Shown: positions 26,714 to 35,880, counted from the first letter of the stretch. The stretch is DNA of 47,918 nucleotides from Curvibacter sp. (GCA_019233055.1 JAFAMV010000030.1:1-47918); one strand, 5' to 3'. Notes: generated by a model not told the origin, from the letters alone. Numbers and translations: made by a program.

Positions 26714-28243
26714 TCAATCGTGGCCGGCCGCAGTGCTGCGCCCCAGTTCGCGCTCGAGCACCGCCTCCACCGGCACCGGCTCGAACAAGGGCTGACGCTG
26801 CACCCAGCGGGTCCACAGCAGCGCATAGCCCGCCGTGACGGCCAGCATCACGCCGAAGGGCACGAAGATGTCGCTGGGGTTCATGTTGGGCGGCGTGATG
26901 AACACGATCGCGATCACGATGCCCACCGAGGCCAGCAGCTGCGGCAGCGGGAACCAGGGCGAGCGGTAGGCACGCGGCAGGTCGGGCCGGCGCCGGCGCA
27001 GCGCCACGATCGACAGATTGACCAGCAGATAGGCCACGCCCCAGGAACACACCGCCGCCAGCACCAGCGGCATGATGCGGTCCAGGTCGCCATGGATCAG
27101 CAGCGTGTGCACGATGGGGATCGCCACCGACACCGCGATGCCGAACACCGGGCTCTTGTGGCGCGGGTGCAGGCGGGCGAACACCCGTGGCAGCGCGCCC
27201 TCGCAGGCCATGCCGTAGAGGATGCGCGGCAGCCCGGCCATGAGGGTGTTGATGGTGGCGGCGCCGGCCAGCAGGAAGGCGATGCCGAGCCAGAACCGCC
27301 CGGCCGGCCCCATGACCGCCATGGCGAAGACCGGGATCGCATCGGGGGTCTCCAGCAGGTGCACCGCCCCCTGCGGGTCGAGTGCCACATTGTTCACCTG
27401 CCGTGCCATGGCCGCGCCCCAGATCACCATGCACAGCCAGACCCCGACCAGGCCCAGCATCATCGCGCGCGGGATGGTGCGGTGGGCCTTCTTCAGCTCG
27501 GGCGCCAGCGGGGTGACGAATTCGACGCCGAGGAACATGAACATCGCCATGCCCACCAGGGACATCACCGCGTAGCCGTCGGTCCCCACCTGCGAGGCGC
27601 CGAAGAAGCCGTCGAGCGACACCGCCGGGTGCCGGACCAGGCCGCTGAGCCCGAAGCACATCAGCGTGCACCACATGGAGACGGTGAGGAAGATCTCGAC
27701 CTTGGCGAAGGCGGTGATGCCGAAATAGTTCAGCAGCCCGAACAGCGCCACCATGCCCACCCCCACCGCCCAGGTGATGTGGTGGCTGCTGAGCAGCTCG
27801 TGCAGGGCCGGGAAGTTGACCGTGGCCATCACGCCGCTGAGGATGGTCTCGGCGGTGCCGGCGAAGACATGCACCATCATGTAGGCCGCGATCGTGCCGG
27901 TGATGGCGAAGAAGCGCCCCAGGCCGCAGGCGATGTAGTCGTAGACCGAGCCGGCGGTGGGGATCATGGCGGCGGCCTCCGAGAAGGACATGGCCTGCAG
28001 CTGCATCAGGCCGAAGGCGATGCAGATGGCCAGCAGGAAGCTCACCCCGCCGATCGAGAAGCCGGTGGTGGCCGTCAGGATCACCGGGCTGGCCATGACC
28101 AGGCCGACGGCGGTGGCCAGGGCGGTGGGAAAGCCCACCACCCCCTGCTCGAGATGGGCCTGGACTTGATCATGGATGGGCATGGAAAGACTCCGCAGGG
28201 ACGACGGCACGGACGATTTCAGGTCGGCGGGCGAGGCACTCAT
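26714..28243 (-). CDS. APC family amino acid/amine permease
   Basis: Inner-membrane transporter of 509 residues with about 12 hydrophobic segments, of the amino acid-polyamine-organocation superfamily. The conserved first helix region VGLVMASPVILTATTGFSIGG, the AAAMIPTAGSVYDYIACGLGRF block and AAVCSWGVAYLLVNLSIVALRRRRPDLPRAYRSPWFPLP near the end are typical. The start ATG overlaps the preceding aminotransferase stop (ATGA). It is the last gene of the operon and would import the amine or amino acid handled by the two aminotransferases. Substrate not determined. Confidence 0.88.
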   Translation of the reverse strand: MSASPADLKSSVPSSLRSLSMPIHDQVQAHLEQGVVGFPTALATAVGLVMASPVILTATTGFSIGGVSFLLAICIAFGLMQLQAMSFSEAAAMIPTAGSVYDYIACGLGRFFAITGTIAAYMMVHVFAGTAETILSGVMATVNFPALHELLSSHHITWAVGVGMVALFGLLNYFGITAFAKVEIFLTVSMWCTLMCFGLSGLVRHPAVSLDGFFGASQVGTDGYAVMSLVGMAMFMFLGVEFVTPLAPELKKAHRTIPRAMMLGLVGVWLCMVIWGAAMARQVNNVALDPQGAVHLLETPDAIPVFAMAVMGPAGRFWLGIAFLLAGAATINTLMAGLPRILYGMACEGALPRVFARLHPRHKSPVFGIAVSVAIPIVHTLLIHGDLDRIMPLVLAAVCSWGVAYLLVNLSIVALRRRRPDLPRAYRSPWFPLPQLLASVGIVIAIVFITPPNMNPSDIFVPFGVMLAVTAGYALLWTRWVQRQPLFEPVPVEAVLERELGRSTAAGHD

Positions 28244-29658
28244 GCGCACAGCTCCCGGACGAAGGCCTGGAACACCGCATTGTGGCGGTCCACATCGTCG
28301 GCGACCGTGCCGGGGCAGCACAGCATCATGTTGTGGAAAGGCGTGATCAGCACGCCGCGGTTCATCAGGTAGAGGTGCAGCAGGGCCTCCAGCTCGGGCT
28401 GCCGGTGCTGCTTGACCTCGCGGGCATTGCGCGGGGCCTCGGGGGCGAACAGGGTCTCGACGCGGGCACCGACCCGTGTCGCATGCCAGGGCAGGCCCTG
28501 CTCGGCGATGCTCGCATTGACCCCCTGCTCCAGCCGTTCGGCCAGGCTCAGCATGCGCTCGAAGGCGGCCGGCGTCAGCACCTCGGACAGCACCGCGCGC
28601 ATCACCGCCACGGTCAACGCATTGCCCGCCAGCGTGCCGCCGAAACCGGCATGGGCGCTCTGGCGCACCGTCGGCGCCACCTTGGGCAGCACCTGCCAGA
28701 CCCGCTCGGCCGTGGCCTGGCTGAGCCCGAAGGCCGCCGCCGGGATGCCGCCCGCGATGGCCTTGCCGATGACGAACATGTCGGGCTCCAGGCCATGCAG
28801 GGCGGTGTAGCCGCCCGGGCCGCTGGAGATGGTGTGGGTCTCGTCGATCACCAGCAGGGTGCCGGTCTCGCGGGTCAGGCGCCGCAGGGCCTCATGGAAG
28901 CCCGGTTCGGGCGCGATCATGCCGTAGTTGGTCATGGCCGGTTCGGCCAGCACGCAGGCCACGTCGCCGCAGCGCAGCGCCGCCTCGAGCGCCGGGATGT
29001 CGTTGAACTCGACCACCCGGCTCAGTTGCTCATGCGGGAAGAAGTTGTGGTGGATGTTGTTGCGCAGATGCACCTCGCCCTCGCGCAGCTCCACATGGGC
29101 CTCTTCGACGCTGCCATGGTAGGCGCCCGAGAACACCAGCACCCGGGGCCTCTCCGTGACCATGCGGGCCAGCCGGATGCAGGCGCGGTTGGCATCGCTG
29201 GCCGAGGTGGTGAGGTTCCAGTAGGGCAGGCCGAAGCGGCTCGACAGCTCTTCGCCGACCCAGTCGGCGTCGCCGGCCGGCAGCATCAGCGAGGTGCCGA
29301 TGCGGGCCTGGCGCGTCATCGCCTCGACCACCGCCGGGTGGCCGTGGCCGCACATGCCGCCGGTGTCGCCGAGGCAGAAGTCGACATAGCCGTTGCCGTC
29401 GACATCGTTGAAGCGCACGCCATAGTCGCGCGGCTGCTGGGCGACGTAGATCGGCCAGCCGCCGATCCAGCGCCGCATCCAGTGCGAGGGCGCACCGTAC
29501 AGCCAGCTCTGCTGGCCCTGCCGGTACAGCTCGCCGCTGCGCGCATGGCTGTGCGCATAGAGCGCCTGTTCCTGGCGCATCAGCTCGGCGACGCGCCCGG
29601 GCGCCACCGGGGTGGCCCGGGTCGGGGTCGAGGTCTGGGGTTTGGGCTGGGTCACCAT
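28240..29658 (-). CDS. Class III aminotransferase, glutamate-1-semialdehyde aminotransferase-like
   Basis: A PLP-dependent fold-type I enzyme of 472 residues. FNDVDGNGYVDFCLGDTGGMCGHGHPAVVEA, TTSASDANRACIRLARMVTERPRVLVFSGAYHGSVEEAH, LLVIDETHTISSGPGGYT and the PLP-lysine site VIGKAIAGGIPAAAFG are the class III signatures. HemL-like length and pattern, but a catabolic role is likelier because it sits in an amine-catabolism operon. The ATG at 29658 has AGGAG 7 bases upstream; an ATG at 29682 overlapping the HAD gene stop is the alternative. Overlaps the permease gene. Confidence 0.88.
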   Translation of the reverse strand: MVTQPKPQTSTPTRATPVAPGRVAELMRQEQALYAHSHARSGELYRQGQQSWLYGAPSHWMRRWIGGWPIYVAQQPRDYGVRFNDVDGNGYVDFCLGDTGGMCGHGHPAVVEAMTRQARIGTSLMLPAGDADWVGEELSSRFGLPYWNLTTSASDANRACIRLARMVTERPRVLVFSGAYHGSVEEAHVELREGEVHLRNNIHHNFFPHEQLSRVVEFNDIPALEAALRCGDVACVLAEPAMTNYGMIAPEPGFHEALRRLTRETGTLLVIDETHTISSGPGGYTALHGLEPDMFVIGKAIAGGIPAAAFGLSQATAERVWQVLPKVAPTVRQSAHAGFGGTLAGNALTVAVMRAVLSEVLTPAAFERMLSLAERLEQGVNASIAEQGLPWHATRVGARVETLFAPEAPRNAREVKQHRQPELEALLHLYLMNRGVLITPFHNMMLCCPGTVADDVDRHNAVFQAFVRELCA

Positions 29659-29678
29659 GGGTTCTCCTGGCTCGGGGG

Positions 29679-30344
29679 TCATGCCCGGGCGGCCGTGGTC
29701 GGCAGGCCCAGCAGGGCCAGGGCGGCGTTGTAGCCGTCCTGGGGGCGGGTGACGTCGAAATGCACGGTGCGCATGCCGGCCGCCTGGCCGCCCACGATGT
29801 TGCGTCGCTGGTCATCGACGAAGACGCAGTCGCCGGCTTCGCAGCCCAGTTGCCCGGTGACCATGGCATAGGCACGCGGATCGGGCTTGAGGATGCCGGT
29901 GTGGGTGGCGTCCACCACGGTGTCGAACAGCTCGATCAGCGGCAGGCGGCGGCGGAAGTCGGCGCCATAGAACAGGTCCAGCTCGTTGGACAGGATGGCC
30001 AGGCGGCAGCCCGCCGCCTTGGCCGCGTGGATGGCCGCCACCGCCTCGGGGCGGATCACCGCCTCGACATCGGCGCCACGGGCGCGCTGCACGAAGGTCT
30101 CCATGCGGTCCCAGTCCTCGCCGACGAGTCGGCCCACCTCGCGGGTGCGCGCCATCCAGTAGTCGCGCTCGCTGAGGCGGTCGGCCTGCATGTCGCACCA
30201 CAGCGGATCGCTGGCGGGGTCGAAGGGGCCGCGCCAGCGCAGGCTGCCGGGCGAAAGGCCCAGCGCCTGTTCGGTCAGCGCATGGGTTTCAAACAGGGTG
30301 CGGCTGATCACGCCGCCGAAATCGAGCACCAGGGCTTGGGTCAT
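29679..30344 (-). CDS. HAD-superfamily hydrolase (subfamily IA, YihX/dehalogenase-like)
   Basis: A 221-residue HAD protein. Motif I reads LVLDFGGVI with nucleophile Asp8 but Gly instead of Asp two residues on, as in YihX-like phosphatases and 2-haloacid dehalogenases. Motif II is AILSNE, motif III Lys is in GILKPDPRAY, motif IV is FVDDQRRN. A cap domain with alpha helices lies at about 18-95. It is sandwiched between the Tm-1-like gene and the aminotransferase gene. The start at 30344 fits the family N-terminus. The substrate may be a phosphorylated or halogenated intermediate; unknown. Confidence 0.85.
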   Translation of the reverse strand: MTQALVLDFGGVISRTLFETHALTEQALGLSPGSLRWRGPFDPASDPLWCDMQADRLSERDYWMARTREVGRLVGEDWDRMETFVQRARGADVEAVIRPEAVAAIHAAKAAGCRLAILSNELDLFYGADFRRRLPLIELFDTVVDATHTGILKPDPRAYAMVTGQLGCEAGDCVFVDDQRRNIVGGQAAGMRTVHFDVTRPQDGYNAALALLGLPTTAARA

Positions 30345-30379
30345 GTCATGTTCTCGGTGTCTGTCACTGTCGGGGTGGC

Positions 30380-31678
30380 TCAGGCCGCCTGCTGCAGCGG
30401 CTGGCCGGGCTGGGCCGCCGGGATCAGGCCTTCGGCCACCCACTGGTCGAACTGGGCCAGGGCGGCCTCGGCGAACAGCGGGTCGTTGATGTGGGCCGGC
30501 AGGCATTGCAGCCGGGTGTTGGCGCCGGCGCCGGCGCGCAGCTCGTCGACCAGGGCCTGCAGCCCTTCAGGGTCGTGCAGGGGCTGGCCGGGGCGGTCCC
30601 AGCCCTCGATGCCGTGCAGCGGCACCAGCAGGGCCGTGGGCCCCTGCGCCTGGGCCAGGCGGGCATTGATCTCGCGCGCCACCTCGCGGCGCATCGCCGG
30701 ATCGATGCAGACCGAGGCGATGAGGCGGTTGTGGGCGTGCTCGGGGCGGCCGGCGAAGCGCGCCGGCTGCTGCCCCCAGGTCGGGTAGTCGACCATGTCG
30801 GTGGCGCCCGGCGCCACGATCTGCGGCACACCGGCGCGGCCGGCGCCGAGCAGCCGGTCGGCCCCGGCGCTGACACAGGAGCCCGCCATGTGGTTGACCA
30901 GCTCCTGCAGCGAGAAATCCATCACCGCGACGAAACGCCCGGCCCGCGCCAGTTCCTCGAAGGCGCGGCCGCCCATGCCGGTGGTGTGGAACACCGCCAG
31001 CTCGTAGCCGCGCCGCTCGAGCTCGGGCTTGAGCCGCTTCATGTAGGCCAGGGCGCTCGAGCCCAGCGAGGTCATGCCCACCACCGGCCGCTGCCGGTCG
31101 GGCGCGACCACGCTGCGGCAGGCCCCCAGCACCGCGCCGGCGGCCTGCGACAGGGCCGATTTGCACAGGCTGTTGAGGCCGTAGAGCCCACCGGCCCAGA
31201 GCACCATGATGAGGTCGGGCGGGATGCGGTCGGGCGGCAGCAGATGCGAATACGAGATGGTCGACAGCAGCACCTTGGGGCAGCCCAGGGGCAGCGCCTG
31301 CATCACGTCCAGGGCCAGGTCGGTGCCCATGGTGCCGCCCAGGGCCAGCACGCCGTCGATGCGGCCCTGGCGGTGCAGCCCGGCGGCGATCGCAGCGGCC
31401 CCACGGGCCATGAGCACCATGGAGCTGTTCTCGTCGCCGCTGTCGATCACCTGCTGCAGGCTCACGCCGGCGGCCTCGGCCACCTGGTGGTTGCTGATGT
31501 CGGGCACCACCGCGCCGCGCCCCAGCACGCCCACATCGAGCACCAGGGCACGGGCCCCGCCCTGCTCGAGGCAGTCGCGCAGGAAGGCCATCTCGTCGCT
31601 CTTGGTGTCGACGGTGCCGATCAGCAGGATGGTGGCCGGGCTGGGGGTCATCGCGTTCATCGCGTTCTTCGATTGCAT
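30380..31678 (-). CDS. Tm-1-like ATP-binding domain protein (UPF0261)
   Basis: A 432-residue protein of the UPF0261 family, related to the N-terminal ATP-binding part of the plant Tm-1 antiviral protein. Recognisable blocks are ILLIGTVDTKSDEMAFLRDCLEQ, VVPDISNHQVAEAAG, VLALGGTMGTDLALDVMQALPLGCPKVLLSTI, VVGMTSLGSSALAYMKRLKPELERRGYELAVFHTTGMGGRAFEEL and CVSAGADRLLGAGRAGVPQIVAPGATDMVDY. Bacterial members often pair with a PEP-hydrolase-like TIM-barrel protein, missing here. A catabolic role within this operon is inferred. The start is uncertain: ATG 31678, 31660 or 31651. Confidence 0.85.
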   Translation of the reverse strand: MQSKNAMNAMTPSPATILLIGTVDTKSDEMAFLRDCLEQGGARALVLDVGVLGRGAVVPDISNHQVAEAAGVSLQQVIDSGDENSSMVLMARGAAAIAAGLHRQGRIDGVLALGGTMGTDLALDVMQALPLGCPKVLLSTISYSHLLPPDRIPPDLIMVLWAGGLYGLNSLCKSALSQAAGAVLGACRSVVAPDRQRPVVGMTSLGSSALAYMKRLKPELERRGYELAVFHTTGMGGRAFEELARAGRFVAVMDFSLQELVNHMAGSCVSAGADRLLGAGRAGVPQIVAPGATDMVDYPTWGQQPARFAGRPEHAHNRLIASVCIDPAMRREVAREINARLAQAQGPTALLVPLHGIEGWDRPGQPLHDPEGLQALVDELRAGAGANTRLQCLPAHINDPLFAEAALAQFDQWVAEGLIPAAQPGQPLQQAA

Positions 31679-31706
31679 GTCCAGGGGGTTCCAGGTCGGC
31701 ACGGGG

Positions 31707-33074
31707 TCAGAGGCTCTTGTCGACGGCGGCGAACGCGGCCTCGAGCACATCGACGAGGTAGTCGACTTCTTCGCGGGTGATCACCAGCGGCGGCGACAGG
31801 ATCATGTTGGGTCCCGAGATGCGCACCATGGCGCCGCGCTGGTAGGCCTCGCGGGCGACGCGCTGCGGGATGTCGCTGCTGCGCGACAGCGGCGTGCGGG
31901 CGGCCTTGTCGGACACCATCTCGATGCCCACCATCAGGCCCACCCCGCGCACATTGCCGACAAAGCTGAACTTGCGCTCGAACTCGGCCATGCGCTGCTG
32001 GAAATGGGCGCCGACGCGGCGCGCATTGCCGGGGATGTCCTCTTCCTCGAGCACGTCCAGCGTGGCCAGGGCGGCGGCGGCGGCCACCGGGTGGCCGCTG
32101 TAGGTGTAGCCGTGGGCCACCGTGCCCAGGCCGCCCGCGTCGGCCAGGAAGGCCTCGGACACCTTCTTGCCCAGCGCCGTGGCCCCCAGCGGCACATAGC
32201 CCGACGAGATGCCCTTGGCCAGGCACCAGATGTCGGCCTTCACGCCCCACAGGCGGGTGCCGAACATCTCGCCGGCACGGCCGAAGCCGGTGACCACCTC
32301 GTCGGCGATCAGCAGCACGTTGTGGCGGTCGCAGACCTCGCGCACCAGGGGCCAGAAGTTGGCCGGCGGCACGATCACCCCGGCCGAACCCTGGACCGGC
32401 TCGGCGATGAAGGCCGCCACCGTGTCAGCGCCCTGGAACAGGATCTCGCGCTCCAGCAGGCCGGCGCAGATGCGGCCCAGCTCCTCGGGGTCCTGGGTGT
32501 AGGCATTGTGGTAGAGCCAGGGTGAATCGACGTGGAAGCAGCCCGGCATCAGCGGCTCGTAGGCGCGGCGGATGTTGGCCAGGCCGTTGACGCTCATGCC
32601 GCCGAAATGCACCCCGTGGTAGCCCTGTTTGAGGCTGATGAACTTGGTGCGCTCGGGCTGGCCCCGGACCTTCCAGTACTGGCGGGCGATCTTCAGGGCG
32701 CCCTCGACCGCATCGGAGCCGCTGTTGCCGAACATCACCGCCCCCACCTCATCGGGCTGCATGAGGCCGACCAGGCGCGAGGACAGCTCGATGGCGCGCG
32801 GATGGGTGGTGCCGCGGAAGGTGTTGTAGAAGGGCAGCTCGTCGAGCTGGGCCACGATGGCGTCGCGCACGCGGCGGTTGCTGTGGCCCAGGTTGGAGCT
32901 CCACAGACCGGCCACGCCGTCGATCATCTTGTGGCCGTCCACATCCCAGATCCAGCAGCCTTCACCGCGCGCGATGATGTCGGGCTGGTTCTTCTGCATG
33001 GCCTTGGGGTGGGCCATGGGGTGGAACAGGTACTTGGCGTTGTCTTGCTTGAGTCGGGCGATGGTGTCGGACAT
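31707..33074 (-). CDS. Class III omega-aminotransferase (amine/omega-amino acid:pyruvate type)
   Basis: A 455-residue PLP-dependent aminotransferase. DVDGHKMIDGVAGLWSSNLGHSNRRVRDAI, ELPFYNTFRGTTHPRAIELSSRL, VMFGNSGSDAVEGALKIARQYW, ISLKQGYHGVHFGGMSVNG, AAFIAEPVQGSAGVIVPP, LIADEVVTGFGRAGEMFG and PLP-lysine site CLAKGISSGYVPLG are those of SpuC/beta-alanine:pyruvate-type enzymes, which accept polyamines, taurine, beta-alanine or GABA. AAGGAAG precedes the ATG at 33074 by 6 bases. It lies 52 bp after the aldehyde dehydrogenase gene, which would oxidise the semialdehyde it makes. Confidence 0.9.
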   Translation of the reverse strand: MSDTIARLKQDNAKYLFHPMAHPKAMQKNQPDIIARGEGCWIWDVDGHKMIDGVAGLWSSNLGHSNRRVRDAIVAQLDELPFYNTFRGTTHPRAIELSSRLVGLMQPDEVGAVMFGNSGSDAVEGALKIARQYWKVRGQPERTKFISLKQGYHGVHFGGMSVNGLANIRRAYEPLMPGCFHVDSPWLYHNAYTQDPEELGRICAGLLEREILFQGADTVAAFIAEPVQGSAGVIVPPANFWPLVREVCDRHNVLLIADEVVTGFGRAGEMFGTRLWGVKADIWCLAKGISSGYVPLGATALGKKVSEAFLADAGGLGTVAHGYTYSGHPVAAAAALATLDVLEEEDIPGNARRVGAHFQQRMAEFERKFSFVGNVRGVGLMVGIEMVSDKAARTPLSRSSDIPQRVAREAYQRGAMVRISGPNMILSPPLVITREEVDYLVDVLEAAFAAVDKSL

Positions 33075-33125
33075 ATCGGTCTTCCTTGGTGTCATTGGCT
33101 TGCGGGACGCTGCGGCCTCGGGCTC

Positions 33126-34583
33126 TCAGCCGGGCACGCCCACGGTGACGGTCTTGATCTCGGTGTAGTGCAGCAGGCCTTCGGCGCCCATCTCCTGGCC
33201 GATGCCGCTTTCCTTCCAGCCGCCGAAGGGCATCTCGGGCTGGGACACCCCGAAGTGGTTGATGCCCACCATGCCGGCCTCGATCTCTTCGCCGAGCCGG
33301 TGGGCGGTGTGCAGGTCGCGGGTGAAGGCATAGGCCCCGAGGCCGTAGGGCAGCGCATTGGCGCGGGCGATCGCCTCGTCGAGTTCGTCGTAGGGCTGCA
33401 GCACCGCGATCGGCCCGAAGGGTTCCTGCTGCTGCACCAGGGCGGTGTCGGGGGCGTCGGCGATCACGGTGGGGGCATAGAAGTAGCCTGGCCCCTCGAT
33501 GCGGTGGCCGCCACACAGGATCCGGCTGCCCTGGTCGCGCGCGTCGTCGACGAAGCGGTCCATGTCGTCCAGGCGGCGGGCGTGCGAGAGCGGCCCCATC
33601 TGGGTGTTGCCGTCCAGCCCGGGGCCCAGCCGCAGGGCCTGGGCTGCGGCGCTGAAACGCGCCGCCCAATCCGCATGGTGGCTGCGGTGCACATAGAAGC
33701 GGATCGGCGAGGCGCAGACCTGGCCCGCGTTGCGGAACTTCGCCGCCAGCGAGCTCTTGAGCGCGAAGCCCACATCTGCATCCGGGCAGACGATCACCGG
33801 CGCATGCCCGCCGAGTTCGCCGGTGAAGCGCTTGACCCTTTCGGCACACAGTTGCCCGAGCAACTTTCCGACTGCGACGGAGCCGGTCAGCGAGGCCTTG
33901 CGGATCGCCGGGTGCGCGATCAGCTGCGAGGAGACCTGGGCCGGGTCGCCGCAGACCATGTTGACCGCCTCGGGCGGCACGCCCGCATCGAGAAAGGCCT
34001 GCACGATCAGCATGCAGGTGGCGGGGGTCTCCTCGGCCGGCTTGATGACCACGCTGCAGCCGGCCGCCAGGGCGCTGCCAAGCTTGCGTGAGGGCAGGTT
34101 GGCCGGGAAGTTCCAGGGCGTGAAGGCGGCCACCGGGCCGATCGGCTGGCGCAGCACCGACTGGCTCAGGATGCCTTCGACGCGCGGCGGCACCAGACGG
34201 CCATACAGGCGCTTGGCCTCCTCGGCCTGGAAGTCGAGGATGTCGGCGCACAGCCCCACCTCGCGCAGCGATTCGCTCAGGGGCTTGCCTTGTTCGAGGG
34301 TCAGCACGGTGGCGATCTGCCGGGTGCGCTCGCGCAGCAGCTCGGCCGCCTTGCGCACCACCGCATAGCGCTGCTGGGCCGATTGCCGGCGCCAGACCTG
34401 GAAGCCGCGCCCGGCGGCCTCGGCGGCGGCGGCGATCTCGGCGGGGCCGGCCAGGGGCAGCATGGCCAGCACCTCGCCGGTGGCGGGGTTCATCACGGCA
34501 CGCTCGCCGCCCGAGGCCTGGTGCAGCCATTGGCCGGCCACATGCAGGGCGGGCTGGGGATAGGGGACATTCATGGAAGACAT
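33126..34583 (-). CDS. Semialdehyde dehydrogenase of the GabD family
   Basis: First gene of the six-gene minus-strand operon. Aldehyde dehydrogenase of 485 residues with TPWNFPANLPSRKLGSALAAGCSVVIKPAEETP, the general base Glu in FTGELGGHAPVI, and nucleophile Cys in AGQVCASPIRFYVH; the C-terminal GVSQPEMPFGGWKESGIGQEMGAEGLLHYTEIKTV is GabD-like. With the neighbouring aminotransferases, it likely oxidises the semialdehyde arising from an amine. It differs from the first gabD near 6 kb (only family-level similarity), so it is not a recent duplicate. Start could be ATG 34583 or 34574. Confidence 0.88.
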   Translation of the reverse strand: MSSMNVPYPQPALHVAGQWLHQASGGERAVMNPATGEVLAMLPLAGPAEIAAAAEAAGRGFQVWRRQSAQQRYAVVRKAAELLRERTRQIATVLTLEQGKPLSESLREVGLCADILDFQAEEAKRLYGRLVPPRVEGILSQSVLRQPIGPVAAFTPWNFPANLPSRKLGSALAAGCSVVIKPAEETPATCMLIVQAFLDAGVPPEAVNMVCGDPAQVSSQLIAHPAIRKASLTGSVAVGKLLGQLCAERVKRFTGELGGHAPVIVCPDADVGFALKSSLAAKFRNAGQVCASPIRFYVHRSHHADWAARFSAAAQALRLGPGLDGNTQMGPLSHARRLDDMDRFVDDARDQGSRILCGGHRIEGPGYFYAPTVIADAPDTALVQQQEPFGPIAVLQPYDELDEAIARANALPYGLGAYAFTRDLHTAHRLGEEIEAGMVGINHFGVSQPEMPFGGWKESGIGQEMGAEGLLHYTEIKTVTVGVPG

Positions 34584-34705
34584 TGCAGACTCGTTTCGGA
34601 TGGCGCCACGGTGCGCCGGCTGAGAGGACCGGGGCCCGGTCCGGCATCGCCGGGCTGGCCCCTGTCACATCGACGGGTTCAGTGTGCGTTGGGCCGCCTC
34701 GGGGG

Positions 34706-34745
34706 CGTTATCGAATTCGCGCAAGAAAAACCTAGGGTAAATACC
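34706..34745. promoter_or_regulatory. 40-bp conserved element upstream of AraC gene 1
   Basis: Reads CGTTATCG-N5-GCGCAAG-N6-CTAGGGTAAATACC. The same three blocks with identical spacing occur at 44382-44421 upstream of the paralogous AraC gene; 30 of 40 positions are identical. It lies 131 bases before the start of AraC gene 1 (34876) and about 122 bases before the divergent dehydrogenase start. Probable operator for the regulator, possibly cross-recognised. Confidence 0.7.
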
Positions 34746-34875
34746 AGGGCCTTCCACCCCTCGGAAATCAGGGCTGCCGGCTAGGGACTAGTCAGGATGC
34801 CCGGGCGGTCGGCAGCGCCGCAAAATCCGTGACTGACGGTGGCCCCTGCTGCCCAACGACCCTCTCTTTCGCGCC

Positions 34876-35841
34876 ATGTCCACCCCTGCTTCTTCCGCCT
34901 GGCATCGTTGCCAGCGCACCGATGACATCGATGACTTCGGTCGCCTGCAGGGCGGCTGGCCGCTGGAGTTCGAGATGCTCGCGGGCGGCCGCTTCGAAGG
35001 TCAGCTCGAATACCTGCAGCTGCCCGGTGCCCGGGTGGTGCGCGAGTCGCTGAACCGGGCCCTGCGCCAGCATGGCGGCATGGATGCCCAGAGCTGCGGC
35101 TTTGCGCTCGCCCTGGGCCTCCACGGCGAGGCCCGCTTCAGCGGCCAGCGGCTCGGTGTCGATGCGGCCATGGTGGGACAGGCCGACGAGCTGGACCTTT
35201 GCAGCCCCTCCGGCTTCGAGCTGTTGGGTTGCGTGGTGGACGCCAGCCTGCTGGAGGAGGTGGCCGAAGAGGTCTTCCAGGACCAGGCGCCCCCCTGGCT
35301 CAGGCATCGCGTGGTCGTGGGCCTGTCGCCCCTGGTGCACCAGCAACTGACGGCCGCCATGCGGCTGGCCCTGACCCAGGTGGCCGCCCGCCCCGGGCTG
35401 CTCGACGAGCCCGCCAGCCTGCGCCTGCTGCGCGACGACCTGGTGCAGCGCTGGATCAATGCCATGCCGCAGGCGCTGGACCTGCGCGAGCTCAAGTCGG
35501 TGGCGGCGCGCCGCCGCGTGGTGGCGCGCGCCTGCGAGCTGATGCGCAGCTGCCCCGAGGAACCCCTGTCGATGCTGGCCCTGTGCCGGCGCATCGGTGC
35601 CAGCCAGCGCAAGCTGACCTACTGCTTCCAGGAGAGCCTGGGGCTCAGCCCGGCACGCTACCTGCGGCTGATGCGCCTGCATGCGGTGCGCCGTGAACTG
35701 CGTGCCGCCGCGCCCGGGCAGGCCTCGGTGCAGGACCTGGCGGCCCGCTGGGGCTTCTGGCACATGGGCCAGTTCGCCACCGACTACCGGCGCCAGTTCG
35801 GCGAACTGCCCTCCAGCACGCTGCGCCAGGCCTTGGCATGA
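34876..35841 (+). CDS. AraC/EutR-like transcriptional regulator 1
   Basis: A 321-residue regulator. The N-terminal domain (about 1-200) is a cupin-like sensor of the EutR/XylS kind (FEMLAGGRFEGQLEYLQLPGARVVRESLNRALRQHG). The C-terminal AraC domain (about 225-318) has ERM-like MLALCRRIGASQRKLTYCFQESLGLSPARYLRLMRLHAVRRELR and the second helix-turn-helix VQDLAARWGFWHMGQFATDYRRQFGELPS. Its recognition helices are almost the same as those of the regulator at 44.5-45.5 kb, so both probably read the same DNA site. It diverges from the amine-catabolism operon, its likely target. Confidence 0.9.
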   Translation: MSTPASSAWHRCQRTDDIDDFGRLQGGWPLEFEMLAGGRFEGQLEYLQLPGARVVRESLNRALRQHGGMDAQSCGFALALGLHGEARFSGQRLGVDAAMVGQADELDLCSPSGFELLGCVVDASLLEEVAEEVFQDQAPPWLRHRVVVGLSPLVHQQLTAAMRLALTQVAARPGLLDEPASLRLLRDDLVQRWINAMPQALDLRELKSVAARRRVVARACELMRSCPEEPLSMLALCRRIGASQRKLTYCFQESLGLSPARYLRLMRLHAVRRELRAAAPGQASVQDLAARWGFWHMGQFATDYRRQFGELPSSTLRQALA

Positions 35842-35855
35842 ACCGCGACGGCGCC

Positions 35856-35880
35856 GCCCCCGCTCACCGGGGGCCTGTTT
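35856..35880 (+). terminator. Weak terminator-like hairpin after AraC gene 1
   Basis: GCCCCC (35856-35861) and GGGGGC (35869-35874) pair around a 7-base loop and are followed by CTGTTT. It overlaps the end of the convergent chemoreceptor gene. The T-run is only three bases, so this is a weak call. Confidence 0.35.

Noticed and set aside
30380..31678. Tm-1-like protein as an antiviral defence gene
   Set aside because: The name comes from a plant virus-resistance protein. Here the gene sits inside a metabolic operon with no defence genes nearby.
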